From the NCBI GenBank assembly GCA_905215345.1, contig CAJMPR010000004.1:1-64000 (forward strand): DNA of 64,000 bases, written 5' to 3'. This document shows, piece after piece, positions 51,329-60,526 of this stretch. The notes beneath the pieces were generated by a model. That model saw only the letters and a list, made by a program, of their open reading frames with translations. It was not told where the DNA came from and made no database searches. Each line of letters starts with the position of its first letter. The stretch's first letter is position 1. The DNA comes from an uncultured bacterium. Its GTDB lineage: Bacteria > Bacteroidota > Bacteroidia > Bacteroidales > Bacteroidaceae. The position numbers and the translations under genes are program-made.

Positions 51329-52603
51329 TCAGAGATCGAAACCGATATCACGACGGAAGTATTTTCCTTCGAAACTTAATATATCGGCCACCTTATAACT
51401 CTTTTCCAATGCTTCTTCCTTTGTTTCGCCATATGAACAAACGGCAATAACGCGTCCTCCGTCAGTGACAACTTGTCCATCCTTTACGGTAGTTCCGGCA
51501 TGGAACAAGACGCTGTCTGTTGTTTCGGCCAAGTCAAAACCTGTGATGGGATAACCTTTTTTGTAAGCTTCGGGGTAACCACCGCTAACCATCATGACGC
51601 AAGCAGCCGTACGTGGGTCGAGTTCCATTGTCTTTGTATCGAGGTTTACTTTATGTACTCCTTCGAAAAGGTCAATGATGTCACTCTTGATACGTAACAT
51701 AACGCTTTCTGTTTCGGGATCGCCCATACGAACGTTGTATTCGATAACCATTGGCTCATTCTGTACATTGATAAGTCCCAGGAATATGAAACCTTTATAG
51801 AGAATACCTTCTTCGCGCAGACCATTGACGGTAGGTTCAATGATACGCACGCGTACTTTCTCCATGAACTCTTCATCGGCAAACGGAACAGGAGTTACAC
51901 TACCCATACCGCCTGTGTTCAGGCCCTTATCGCCTTCGCCGATACGTTTGTAATCTTTGGCTACGGGTAATACTTTGTAATGTTCGCTGTCAGTCAGCAC
52001 AAATACAGAACACTCTATGCCACTGAGGAATTCTTCAATCACTACCGTGGCACTGGCATCACCGAACATGCCGCTGAGCATTTCTTTCAGTTCCTTCTGT
52101 GCTTCTTCCAACGTTGGGAGGATAAGTACACCTTTACCTGCGCACAGACCATCTGCTTTCAGTACATAAGGGGCGGAAAGAGTTTTGAGGAAAGCAAGTC
52201 CTTCTTCCAGTGTCTCTGCCGTAACGCTTTTATAGCGAGCGGTAGGAATGTTATGGCGTAGCATGAATTCTTTGGCAAACTCCTTACTACCTTCGAGTTG
52301 TGCACCTTTAGCCGTAGGACCGATGATAGCAATGTGCTGTGTGGCTGCATCTCCTTTGAAACAGTCAAAGATGCCTTGTACCAACGGATCTTCGGGGCCG
52401 ACTACAATCATGTCGATTGCTTTTTCGAGAGCAAAAACCTTCAGAGCGGGGAAGTCTGTTGCTTTGATGGCTACATTTTCACCTACTGCACTTGTTCCTG
52501 CATTACCGGGAGCGATATACAGTTTTTCTACTTTCGGGCTTTGGGACATTTTCCAAGCCAAAGCATGTTCACGGCCACCTGAGCCTAATAGTAATACTTT
52601 CAT
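51329..52603 (-). CDS. purD: Phosphoribosylamine--glycine ligase (GAR synthetase)
   Basis: Second step of purine biosynthesis. 424 residues, ATP-grasp enzyme: MKVLLLGSGGREHALAWKM, VVGPEDPLVQGI, PYVLKADGLCAGKGVLI, EEFLSGIECSVFVLTD, GGMGSVTPVP and YNVRMGDPETESVM. Full length. Downstream lie DUF6427 and DedA; upstream is the dispersed palindrome copy C. Confidence 0.97.
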   Translation of the reverse strand: MKVLLLGSGGREHALAWKMSQSPKVEKLYIAPGNAGTSAVGENVAIKATDFPALKVFALEKAIDMIVVGPEDPLVQGIFDCFKGDAATQHIAIIGPTAKGAQLEGSKEFAKEFMLRHNIPTARYKSVTAETLEEGLAFLKTLSAPYVLKADGLCAGKGVLILPTLEEAQKELKEMLSGMFGDASATVVIEEFLSGIECSVFVLTDSEHYKVLPVAKDYKRIGEGDKGLNTGGMGSVTPVPFADEEFMEKVRVRIIEPTVNGLREEGILYKGFIFLGLINVQNEPMVIEYNVRMGDPETESVMLRIKSDIIDLFEGVHKVNLDTKTMELDPRTAACVMMVSGGYPEAYKKGYPITGFDLAETTDSVLFHAGTTVKDGQVVTDGGRVIAVCSYGETKEEALEKSYKVADILSFEGKYFRRDIGFDL

Positions 52604-52619
52604 GATGTCTCTATTTTCA

Positions 52620-52737
52620 CCCTCCGTCCCCTTGAAGAGGGAGGAGAATACATTTGTTTATATATTCTTATTTAATCAGTTTTATTTATATCGCCTCAAA
52701 ACTATTCTCTTTCCCCTTTAGTGAAACGAGGGGTTAG
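52620..52737. repeat. Dispersed intergenic palindrome, copy C
   Basis: Left arm ~52620-52652 (CCGTCCCCTTGAAGAGGGAG core) and right arm ~52697-52737 (TTTCCCCTTTAGTGAAACGA core), related to copies A and B. It fills the gap between the peptidase gene and purD, and its right arm includes the peptidase stop codon (minus strand). Confidence 0.7.
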
Positions 52738-54890
52738 AGGTGCTCTTCAAAATATCTTGTTATTTTCTCGTGCAAATGTATGCGGTCACGTCCTTTTACA
52801 TTATGTTTATGTCCGGGATAAATAAACAAGTCGGGATAAGTTCGTGCATCCACGCATGCTTTCATAAACGAAAGCGTGTGTTGGGGTACACATGTGGCAT
52901 CATGGTCGTCGTGTATGATGAGCAGATGTCCTTTCAACTGTCCTGCAAGATTTTTCAGGTTGCATTGTTTGTAGCCTTCCGGATTTGCTTGAGGAGTATC
53001 CATATAACGTTCTCCGTACATTATCTCGTAATAGCTCCAGTCGATAACAGGTCCTCCGGCAACTCCTACTTTAAAGATTTCAGGATAGCGAAGCATGAGT
53101 GCGGTAGTCATGTGCCCGCCAAAACTCCAGCCGTGAACACCGATACACTTACTGTCTACATAGGGTAGGCTTTTCAGGAAATCAATCCCTTTTATTTGAT
53201 CTTTTCCCTCTTCGATTCCAAGATGACGGAAAGTGACGTTCTCGAATTCAAGTCCACGGTTGCAACTGCCGCGATTGTCGAGTGTAAACATAATATAGCC
53301 CTTATTCGCCATATAGATGTCCCAACCACGTACATCGTACATCCAGTCATTGGTAACCAATTGATCGTGCGGACCACCGTATACGTAGACAATGGTGGGA
53401 TATTTCTTGTCCGGGTCAAAGTCCGCGGGTTTTACCAACCGATAGTATAAATCGGTTTTACCATCGGCGGCTTTGATTGTTCCTGTTTCGATGGTGGGTA
53501 TGGCAAGACCTTCATAGGGGTCTTTTGCCGTCAGCAGATTAATACTTTTTCCACTGCGTGTATTAATTATATCTATATTGCGAGGTATATCGGGAGCGGA
53601 GTATTGGTCGATCAAATAATTACCTGATGCTGCCGATATTCCTTTGTGTATTCCGTTACCTTTATCCAGCGAAACACGTTTTCCGGTAGCAATACTAACT
53701 TTGAATAAGTTACTTTGCAAAGGAGAAACTTCCGTTGAGGCGATGATTACTTCTTTCTTCTTGGCATTGAATCCTAAAATACTCTGCACCAGCCAGTCAC
53801 CTTTAGTTAATTGCTTGATGAACTTTCCATCTGTATTATAAAGATACAGATGATTGTAACCATCTTGCTGGCTTTGATAGATAAACTGCTTGTCGTCCCA
53901 CGGAAGGAACAGTATAGGTTGTTGAGGCTCTACATACTTGGGATGTGTTTCCTCGATGAGAGTAGCTGTCAGTTCTCCTGTTTCCGCATTATATTGGCAA
54001 AGCTTGGAATGATTCTGATCGCGGTTCAACTCAATAAGGTAGATACTCTTCCCGTCAGGCGACCAGCTTATATTAGTAAAATACCGGTCGGTAGGATCAC
54101 CTGCTTTCAGGTATATAGTCTTTTTGTCGGCAGGGTTATAGATGCCTACTTTGACCTGATGGCTCAGCATGCCTGCCATTGGATAACGTATTCTGTCTAA
54201 TATGGCTATCCGGGTAGAAATATCTACTAACGGGTAAGGAGTTACCATGCTTTCATTCATGCGATAGAAAGCCAGTAAATCTCCTTTCGGACTCCAGAAA
54301 GTACCTTTGCTGATACCGAATTCGTTCCGGTGTACGGTTTGTCCGCAAACAATGCCTTCAGGTTCGTCGGTTACCCGCGAATCGTTTACAAATAGATTAT
54401 TTTTGACGGTATAGGCGATATTATTGCTTACAACATGATAGTCTTCATTGGCTGCCCCCTGAGGTAGCAGGCGCTTATCTGTTATCTTGTTCGACTCCCA
54501 ATCGTAAATGATATATTTACCCGGTAAGGTGATGAGCATTTGCTTTTTCTCCGGTTCTAATAACTTTACATTGTATAAGTGTGGGAGCTTCCCGAGTTTT
54601 GCATCTGCCAAAACCTCGTTTATTACGGTACGTGTGACCAGGGTACTCTCTTTTCCTGTCTGCGGATTGATAGCGGTTACTTCTTCGATATCCGATTTGA
54701 TGGCAATATCACCCCACCACTGTAAACCTTGTAGATTTTCAGCAATACGATAGGTCTCACCTCCGGGAATCAAATCCTCCAGAGTAGGCTTTATCAACTT
54801 CTGTTCTTGTGCCATAATATTCGTTGTAAATAGGGTAGGCACTGCAATCAGTAATGTAAGAATACTTTTACATATTTTCTTTGCATCCAT
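52734..54890 (-). CDS. Dipeptidyl-peptidase IV-like S9 family serine peptidase
   Basis: 718 residues, signal peptide (~1-27, IMAQ). N-terminal DPPIV-type eight-bladed propeller (~50-460; FWSPKGDLLAFYRMNES, ISWSPDGKSIYLIELNRDQ) and C-terminal alpha/beta hydrolase (~470-718) with catalytic Ser in GVHGWSFGGHMT, Asp in IIHDDHDATCVP and His in PGHKHNVKGRDR. It removes X-Pro or similar dipeptides in the periplasm. Stop codon overlaps a palindromic repeat. Confidence 0.93.
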   Translation of the reverse strand: MDAKKICKSILTLLIAVPTLFTTNIMAQEQKLIKPTLEDLIPGGETYRIAENLQGLQWWGDIAIKSDIEEVTAINPQTGKESTLVTRTVINEVLADAKLGKLPHLYNVKLLEPEKKQMLITLPGKYIIYDWESNKITDKRLLPQGAANEDYHVVSNNIAYTVKNNLFVNDSRVTDEPEGIVCGQTVHRNEFGISKGTFWSPKGDLLAFYRMNESMVTPYPLVDISTRIAILDRIRYPMAGMLSHQVKVGIYNPADKKTIYLKAGDPTDRYFTNISWSPDGKSIYLIELNRDQNHSKLCQYNAETGELTATLIEETHPKYVEPQQPILFLPWDDKQFIYQSQQDGYNHLYLYNTDGKFIKQLTKGDWLVQSILGFNAKKKEVIIASTEVSPLQSNLFKVSIATGKRVSLDKGNGIHKGISAASGNYLIDQYSAPDIPRNIDIINTRSGKSINLLTAKDPYEGLAIPTIETGTIKAADGKTDLYYRLVKPADFDPDKKYPTIVYVYGGPHDQLVTNDWMYDVRGWDIYMANKGYIMFTLDNRGSCNRGLEFENVTFRHLGIEEGKDQIKGIDFLKSLPYVDSKCIGVHGWSFGGHMTTALMLRYPEIFKVGVAGGPVIDWSYYEIMYGERYMDTPQANPEGYKQCNLKNLAGQLKGHLLIIHDDHDATCVPQHTLSFMKACVDARTYPDLFIYPGHKHNVKGRDRIHLHEKITRYFEEHL

Positions 54891-54902
54891 TTTTTTTCTT
54901 TT

Positions 54903-56462
54903 CTAATCTTGCTTTTTCCCGGATTCTCTTCTCTTCCTTTCCGGATAAGACTCTCCTTTCGGCTTGCGCTCTTCGTCACGGAACTTTCTTTCTCCTCCCC
55001 GGAAACTTCTTTCTCCATCTGCCGGTTTACGGAACTCACGAGGCTTATAGTCACGTTTCTCTCCATCTTTGAACTCCCGTCTTTCCCTCGGCTTGAATTC
55101 CCGTTTCTCCCCGTCTTTGAACTCTCTCGGCTTCCGCTCTCCGTTAAATTCTCTGGGTTTACGTTCTCCGCTAAATTCTCTTGGCTTGCGCTCACCATTA
55201 AATTCTCTCGGTCTGCGTTCACCACCGCTAAACTCCCTTCTTTCACGGGGCTTGAATTCTTTTCTTTCTCCTGATGCCAGCTTCAACTCTTTGCTTAGCT
55301 CCTCTCCGTTTTCACGAAATTCCTTATACTTTCCATCGAAGATTTCATATTGGCGGAATTCACATTCCAGCGCACCGTTAAACAAAGGCATCTTAGTGGT
55401 AGGCTTCAGTCCTATTTGGTCGAAGCACTCTTCACGGTAAGAAAGAATCCAAGCGGCATTTCCGGCAAAGGCATGTTTCAAACGTTCGCCGATCATAGCG
55501 TACAAGCCCAATAAGTCATTGGTAGAGATACGCTCTCCATAAGGGGGATTCGTGATAATGACAGATTTTTCCGCAGGTTGTTCGAATTGCTGGAAAGGTT
55601 GCAGTTTTAATGTAACGTCTTTAGATACTCCGGCAGCTTTAATATTGTGAGTAGCGATCTCATTAGCTTTCGGGTTGTTATCGTAGCCATATATCTTATG
55701 GGTGAATTCTCGTTCTTGAGTGTCATCATTATAGATAGAATCGAATAGGTCTTGGTCGAAATCAATCCATTTCTCGAAAGCGAATTCCTTACGGAATACT
55801 CCCGGAGCAATGTTCCTTGCTATTAAAGCCGCCTCAATGGGTATTGTTCCCGAACCGCACATAGGATCTATTAAATCACATTCTCCCTTCCAACCTGTCA
55901 TTAAAATCATGCCGGCAGCCAAGACCTCGTTCAAAGGGGCTTCTACAGCTTCCTGACGATAGCCGCGACGGTGCAATGATTCACCGGATGAATCGAGCGA
56001 GAGTGTACATTTAGTTTCAGCGATGTGGATATTCAGTAATACATCAGGTTTGTTAATACGTACAGATGGACGTTTGTTATATGTGTCACGGAAATAATCC
56101 ACGATTGCATCCTTTACTTTATAAGAGACGAACTTAGAGTGACGGAATTCTTCGCTGAACACCACTGCATCTACGGCAAAAGTCTTGTCTACATCCAGAT
56201 AATCTTCCCAATGGATAGCTTTAATCTGTTCGTACACTTCGTCTGCGTCTTTGGCAACGAAATGCTTGATAGGTTTCAAAATACGGATAGCGGTTCTCAG
56301 ACAGAAGTTTGCTTTGTACATCATTTCTTTGTCTCCGCTGAACGATACCATACGGCGTCCTATCTGTATATCGTTTGCTCCTAAGGTGATTAATTCCTGT
56401 GCCAATATTTCTTCCAGTCCCTGGAAGGTTTTGGCAATCATTTCAAATGATTGTTCGCTCAT
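54903..56462 (-). CDS. THUMP-domain class I RNA methyltransferase (RlmL/RlmK-like) with repetitive basic tail
   Basis: 519 residues. THUMP domain (~45-155), then the UPF0020 methyltransferase with DPMCGSGTIPIEAALIARN, the SAM region YGYDNNPKANEIATHNIKAAG and the catalytic ITNPPYGERIS (N6-adenine/N2-guanine type). It probably makes m2G in 23S rRNA. Residues ~396-519 are low-complexity Arg/Lys/Glu-rich sequence including three to four near-identical nine-residue units of the type GERKPREFN (DNA 55121-55223, 27-nt period). The tail is likely disordered and RNA-binding. It ends 12 bp before the peptidase gene. Confidence 0.9.
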   Translation of the reverse strand: MSEQSFEMIAKTFQGLEEILAQELITLGANDIQIGRRMVSFSGDKEMMYKANFCLRTAIRILKPIKHFVAKDADEVYEQIKAIHWEDYLDVDKTFAVDAVVFSEEFRHSKFVSYKVKDAIVDYFRDTYNKRPSVRINKPDVLLNIHIAETKCTLSLDSSGESLHRRGYRQEAVEAPLNEVLAAGMILMTGWKGECDLIDPMCGSGTIPIEAALIARNIAPGVFRKEFAFEKWIDFDQDLFDSIYNDDTQEREFTHKIYGYDNNPKANEIATHNIKAAGVSKDVTLKLQPFQQFEQPAEKSVIITNPPYGERISTNDLLGLYAMIGERLKHAFAGNAAWILSYREECFDQIGLKPTTKMPLFNGALECEFRQYEIFDGKYKEFRENGEELSKELKLASGERKEFKPRERREFSGGERRPREFNGERKPREFSGERKPREFNGERKPREFKDGEKREFKPRERREFKDGEKRDYKPREFRKPADGERSFRGGERKFRDEERKPKGESYPERKRRESGKKQD

Positions 56463-56536
56463 CTAAGTTGTTTTTATTTTAATCTGTTTCTTTTTCTTTT
56501 TATCAGCAGAAGTACCTTCTACTTACCTACTTATTC

Positions 56537-57436
56537 CTACTTCTTTGCCTTTGTCTGTACAATTCTTGCTCCTACGGGAACGTCTTCCGTTACCCAGATA
56601 TTACCGCCTACAGTTGCATCACGGCCGATAGTGATACGACCCAATATTGTTGCATTGGAGTAGATAATAACGTTATCTTCCAATATCGGGTGACGGGGAA
56701 TACCTTTAATAGGTTTGCCGTCTTCATCCAACGGAAAACTTTTGGCGCCGAGGGTTACCCCCTGATATAGCTTGACATGGTTACCGATAACGCAAGTTTC
56801 ACCGATTACTACACCTGTACCGTGGTCGATAGTAAAATGACTGCCTATTTGAGCTCCCGGATGAATATCTATTCCGGTTTCACTATGCGCCATTTCAGTA
56901 ATAATGCGGGGAATGAGCGGTACGCCAAGTACCAGCAATTCGTGTGCTATGCGGTAGTTGCTGATAGCACGTATTGCAGGATAACAACTAATGACTTCAC
57001 CAAAAGAATGGGCGGCCGGATCACCGTTGTAAGCCGCTTCTACATCGGTTGCCAATATCCGGCGTAATTCCGGTAGGTGACTGATAAATTTGGCGGCGAT
57101 TAATGCAGCCTCTTCGCGTTGAAGCTCGGTGCAACAACTACATTCGTCATCACTGCCGAAGCATAGTCCGGCAAGAATCTGTTCCGTCAGTAAGTCGAAC
57201 AAACGTTCTACGTTGACACCGATATGATAGGTTATGGTACGGCTGTTTACGGTTGAGTTTCCAAAATATCCGGGGAATATAATAGTACGTGCCAGTTCAA
57301 TGATATCGCACAATGCTTTTGCCGAAGGCAGTGGGTTACCGTCTGTGTGTTGGTGAAACAGTCCTTTGTAAGATTCGCTTTCCGATAGCTCATCGACTGC
57401 CTGTGTCAGAATGTGAGTAAAATTAAGTGGACTCAT
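56537..57436 (-). CDS. cysE: Serine O-acetyltransferase (EpsC type)
   Basis: Makes O-acetylserine from serine and acetyl-CoA. 299 residues: a helical N-terminal part, then a left-handed beta-helix of hexapeptide repeats (IDIHPGAQIGSHFTIDHGTG, GETCVIGNHVKLYQGVTLGA, RHPILEDNVIIYSNATILG). The active-site His is in IDHGTGVVIGE. The C-terminus is basic (TKAKK) rather than ending in Ile, so the CysK-docking tail of E. coli CysE is not present. Divergent from cysK. Confidence 0.95.
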   Translation of the reverse strand: MSPLNFTHILTQAVDELSESESYKGLFHQHTDGNPLPSAKALCDIIELARTIIFPGYFGNSTVNSRTITYHIGVNVERLFDLLTEQILAGLCFGSDDECSCCTELQREEAALIAAKFISHLPELRRILATDVEAAYNGDPAAHSFGEVISCYPAIRAISNYRIAHELLVLGVPLIPRIITEMAHSETGIDIHPGAQIGSHFTIDHGTGVVIGETCVIGNHVKLYQGVTLGAKSFPLDEDGKPIKGIPRHPILEDNVIIYSNATILGRITIGRDATVGGNIWVTEDVPVGARIVQTKAKK

Positions 57437-57466
57437 TATGATATCCTTTATTAATAAAGTGGCTAC

Positions 57467-57474
57467 AAAGGTAT
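57467..57474 (-). promoter_or_regulatory. -7 box for cysE
   Basis: TACCTTTG on the minus strand (TAnnTTTG), 31 bp before the cysE start. Confidence 0.55.
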
Positions 57475-57561
57475 AAAATACTCGCCAATTTTCCTACATA
57501 TCCCTCATTTATAGTATGGAAATCCCATATTTATGGTATTTCAGGGGAACTAAATACACAC

Positions 57562-57569
57562 TATTTTTG
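57562..57569 (+). promoter_or_regulatory. -7 box for cysK
   Basis: TATTTTTG (TAnnTTTG) with a leader of about 105 nt before the cysK ATG at 57681. The leader shows short complementary blocks but no riboswitch that I recognise. Confidence 0.45.
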
Positions 57570-57680
57570 TACTATTAAAAATAAATAGCCCTCATTCCCT
57601 TAAAAAAGATAGAGAATACTGCTGATGAACAGGCTGCTAATCTTCTCCTTTGGGGGCATAAGGGGTAAAACATATAGATT

Positions 57681-58628
57681 ATGAAAAAAATAGCGCAACA
57701 CCTCACTGATTTAGTAGGTAACACTCCTTTACTGGAGTTGAATAATTATAGCAAAAGCAAGGGATTAAAAGCTCATGTAATTGCCAAACTGGAATATTTT
57801 AATCCTGCGGGTAGCGTGAAAGACCGTGTTGCTCTGGCTATGATAGAGGCTGCAGAGAAAGATGGACTCTTAAAACCCGGAGCGACAATTATTGAACCGA
57901 CCAGCGGTAATACCGGAGTAGGTCTGGCGTTTGTTGCCGCAGCCAAGGGATATAAACTGATATTGACCATGCCGGATACCATGAGTTTGGAACGAAGGAA
58001 TCTATTAAAGGCTTTGGGAGCCGAACTGGTGTTGACTCCCGGTGCTGACGGCATGAAAGGAGCTATAGCCCGTGCAGAAGAATTGAAGTCTGCTACTTCC
58101 GGTTCATTGATTCTCCAACAATTTGATAATCCGGCTAATCCGGCAGTTCATGAACGTACCACCGGTCAGGAAATCTGGCGGGATACGGATGGGACAGTCG
58201 ATATATTTGTTGCCGGCGTGGGTACGGGTGGAACGGTGAGTGGGGTAGGTGCCGCTTTAAAAAAGTATAACCCTGCAGTGAGAGTAGTAGCTGTGGAACC
58301 GGAAGATTCGCCTGTATTATCCGGTGGTAAGCCTGGTCCTCATAAAATTCAGGGTATTGGTGCAGGTTTTGTTCCTAAAAACTACAATAATGCAGTTGTC
58401 GATGAAATATTAAGAGTAACCAATGATGACGCTATCCGTGCGGGACGTGAACTGGCGAAGTATGAAGGTTTACTTGTGGGAATCTCCTCCGGTGCTGCTG
58501 TCAGTGCTGCCGTACGATTAGCAGAATTGCCGGAGAATGAAGGTAAAACTATAGTTGTGTTACTGCCGGATACTGGTGAACGATATTTGTCGACACTGCT
58601 TTATGCTTTTGAAGAATATCCGTTGTAA
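57681..58628 (+). CDS. cysK: Cysteine synthase A (O-acetylserine sulfhydrylase)
   Basis: PLP enzyme joining O-acetylserine and sulfide to cysteine. 315 residues, with the PLP lysine in NPAGSVKDRVALAM, substrate loop PTSGNTGVGLA, phosphate-binding GVGTGGTVSGVG, and HKIQGIGAGFVPKN. It is divergent from cysE, so both cysteine-synthesis genes can be co-regulated from the 244-bp shared gap. Confidence 0.97.
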   Translation: MKKIAQHLTDLVGNTPLLELNNYSKSKGLKAHVIAKLEYFNPAGSVKDRVALAMIEAAEKDGLLKPGATIIEPTSGNTGVGLAFVAAAKGYKLILTMPDTMSLERRNLLKALGAELVLTPGADGMKGAIARAEELKSATSGSLILQQFDNPANPAVHERTTGQEIWRDTDGTVDIFVAGVGTGGTVSGVGAALKKYNPAVRVVAVEPEDSPVLSGGKPGPHKIQGIGAGFVPKNYNNAVVDEILRVTNDDAIRAGRELAKYEGLLVGISSGAAVSAAVRLAELPENEGKTIVVLLPDTGERYLSTLLYAFEEYPL

Positions 58629-58658
58629 TTGATATGTGAATCAAAAAAGAGAGTATGC

Positions 58659-58728
58659 CAAAACCATCATAAATTAAAAATTACCCTTTTTACAGATAGT
58701 TGTAGCGAGGGTAATTTCGTTAAATGGG
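58659..58728. repeat. Duplicated structured element, copy 1 (terminator-like)
   Basis: 70 nt. Stem 58678-58687/58708-58717 encloses the loop block CAGATAGTTGTA. Copy 2 lies at 60446-60515. Between copies two stem pairs change on both sides (T-A to C-G; C-G to T-A), so pairing is preserved. It lies in the gap between the convergent cysK and propeller-lipoprotein genes. Confidence 0.7.
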
Positions 58729-58752
58729 TAATTTTGACTCATTCCCTCATTT

Positions 58753-59799
58753 TCAAAGAGCGCATAGCTGTATAGCCACTATTCTATAATCGCCAGATTC
58801 CTTGTCAGTACCTAATAGTATGATTTCATCATTTTGTTTATTATAAGCCATCTGTTGATACGTTTGATCTAACTGCAGAGCTTTGGTAGCTTTACCCGTC
58901 CAATCAAATAACAGAATTTTATCACCGCCGTATTCAATACCGCTTCGCTCTTTTCCACTATATAGGCCAATGCAATATTTGGGAGAAGGCTTTATCGCAA
59001 TAAACCCCATAATGTTTTCTTGTTTAAAGGCTACCCCTTGTGAACGCTCGTTAGTTACATCTTTATATGCAGGATATGCATACGTATGTTCTTTTATCAA
59101 AGAAGGAGATGTCAAATCGTTCATGTTGTAGAAGGATATTGATTCTCCAAAGCAACTCCCTATTGCTAAGATCTTCTCTGTTGGGTTGTATGCCATAAAG
59201 CTTTGATATGCGAACCCATTTTCCGTATCCGCGTCTTTTTTATTTCCGGGATAATCACCAAATCCTTTGATGGCTTTTCCCGTATGGTTTAATAATGCTA
59301 TTCTGTTATCCCTAACCAACCCCGTAGCTGCAAAGTGTTCTTTATCTAATGGTATACAATTGAACATGGAAATCAGTACAAGTGAATCATTTAAGAGAGT
59401 AATTTCAGACTCTTTTAGAGGCTCTTCATTGCTTGTGGAATAGAAGAATAGTTGACGCTTTTCTGAATCAAAGACAGCCAATTGCTTATTGCATTCCGTT
59501 AAGCTCGAAATGAATAATAATTCTTTCGGCCCTTCTCCTCTGTCAAGGAAATCGTTTAAAAACTTTCCGGACGTTACATCAAACTGAGAAATCATTTTGG
59601 GCTGATTCATGTTTGCAAAGAACAATTTTCCTTCTACGCATTCCATTATATATGGATTGCGTATACTGTCTGTTTCGATTTCTTTTTCTTGTATTGCCGC
59701 TATTGATATGTGTGGGAATTGTGATAACATATCTTGTTTCTTATCTTCGCAAGCGGTTAATGCAATAATGAATAGAAACAAGTAAAAATAATGTTTCAT
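58753..59799 (-). CDS. TolB-like/BF3164-type six-bladed beta-propeller lipoprotein
   Basis: 348 residues from the ATG at 59799, chosen because it gives a lipoprotein signal (lipobox ALTAC); an upstream in-frame ATG (59877) would add 26 residues without improving it. The body is a propeller-like series: ECVEGKLFFANMNQPKMISQ, KFLNDFLDRGEGPKELLFIS, CNKQLAVFDSEKRQLFFY, KILAIGSCFGESISFYNM, DKILLFDWTGKATKAL. DRGEGPxEL is the family's hallmark. Function unknown; it follows an NVEALA peptide gene, with which such lipoproteins are commonly associated in Bacteroides as far as I recall. Confidence 0.82.
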   Translation of the reverse strand: MKHYFYLFLFIIALTACEDKKQDMLSQFPHISIAAIQEKEIETDSIRNPYIMECVEGKLFFANMNQPKMISQFDVTSGKFLNDFLDRGEGPKELLFISSLTECNKQLAVFDSEKRQLFFYSTSNEEPLKESEITLLNDSLVLISMFNCIPLDKEHFAATGLVRDNRIALLNHTGKAIKGFGDYPGNKKDADTENGFAYQSFMAYNPTEKILAIGSCFGESISFYNMNDLTSPSLIKEHTYAYPAYKDVTNERSQGVAFKQENIMGFIAIKPSPKYCIGLYSGKERSGIEYGGDKILLFDWTGKATKALQLDQTYQQMAYNKQNDEIILLGTDKESGDYRIVAIQLCAL

Positions 59800-59910
59800 A
59801 TGATTGTGATGTTTTTTAAGATAAATCAGGAACAAATAACTATGATAGGATTTACATAAAGAGAATCTGTTTCTCAAGATATATTCTCTTTCTAAATATG
59901 GAAATATTTA

Positions 59911-59964
59911 GATACAATTTACACGTATAAATGTAGTGCTTAATTTATACGTGTAAACTGTATC
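59911..59964 (-). promoter_or_regulatory. 22-bp inverted repeat between NVEALA and propeller genes
   Basis: Arms 59911-59932 and 59943-59964 are complementary at 21 of 22 positions, with a 10-nt loop (core TTTACACGTATAAAT). No strong T-run follows on either strand. It may be an attenuating or stabilising hairpin within the NVEALA-lipoprotein transcript, or a large operator. Confidence 0.65.
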
Positions 59965-60015
59965 AGAGGTAAATGGTGTAACTTGTAAAGGCATTATAAT
60001 GCCTAATATTCACCA

Positions 60016-60240
60016 TTATTTATCCATCTTGTAGCCGGGTACCCTAACACTGCCTTCTTGTGAACATTTTATTGTAAAGGGAGCAACGCAATCATAATTA
60101 CCACCACTTTCACCCTGTGCCAGGGCGTCTATATTGGCTAGTATAAGATCGGAGTTATTACTTCCTTGAGAATGGCTATAGGCTGCAAAACTTACTGTTA
60201 CACTTGCAATTGCAATAATCATAGCGGCTTTTGTTTTCAT
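60016..60240 (-). CDS. NVEALA-family secreted small protein
   Basis: 74 residues: signal-like N-terminus (MKTKAAMIIAIASVTVSFAA), then LILANIDALAQGE, the NVEALA-type motif, and a short C-terminal part with two cysteines (YDCVAPFTIKC). Bacteroidetes-specific family of unknown function. The position upstream of a propeller lipoprotein suggests a secreted peptide and a surface or periplasmic partner. The gap 60241-60526 contains an imperfect -7-like box (AACCTTTG near 60294, minus strand) and copy 2 of the structured element. Confidence 0.82.
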   Translation of the reverse strand: MKTKAAMIIAIASVTVSFAAYSHSQGSNNSDLILANIDALAQGESGGNYDCVAPFTIKCSQEGSVRVPGYKMDK

Positions 60241-60445
60241 AATTTTTGTGATTTTAGTTAATATTACTCCAAAGCCTTTTCTGTATGGCTTTATGCAAAG
60301 GTTACTTTTTTTTTGACATATACAATGATTGGGTGTTTTTTTGATAAAGGATATGAATGGAACAACTGGATTGCATAGGATAGTACGTTAAATCCGTGTA
60401 GTTCCACTTTATTTCAAAAAGTAGTATTGATTTTTGTAAAAGTGT

Positions 60446-60515
60446 CAAAACCCTTATAAATAAAAAATCATCCTTGCTGCAGATAGTTGTAACGAGGATG
60501 ATTTCCTCAAATGAG
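60446..60515. repeat. Duplicated structured element, copy 2 (terminator-like)
   Basis: 70 nt, stem 60465-60474/60495-60504 with the loop block CAGATAGTTGTA; homologous to 58659-58728 with covarying stem pairs. It lies just after the stop of the NimA-like gene (minus strand). Confidence 0.7.
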
Positions 60516-60526
60516 GCGTTCCTTCT

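Noticed and set aside
57570..57680. Riboswitch in the cysK leader
   Set aside because: Short complementary blocks only; no conserved aptamer core that I can recognise.
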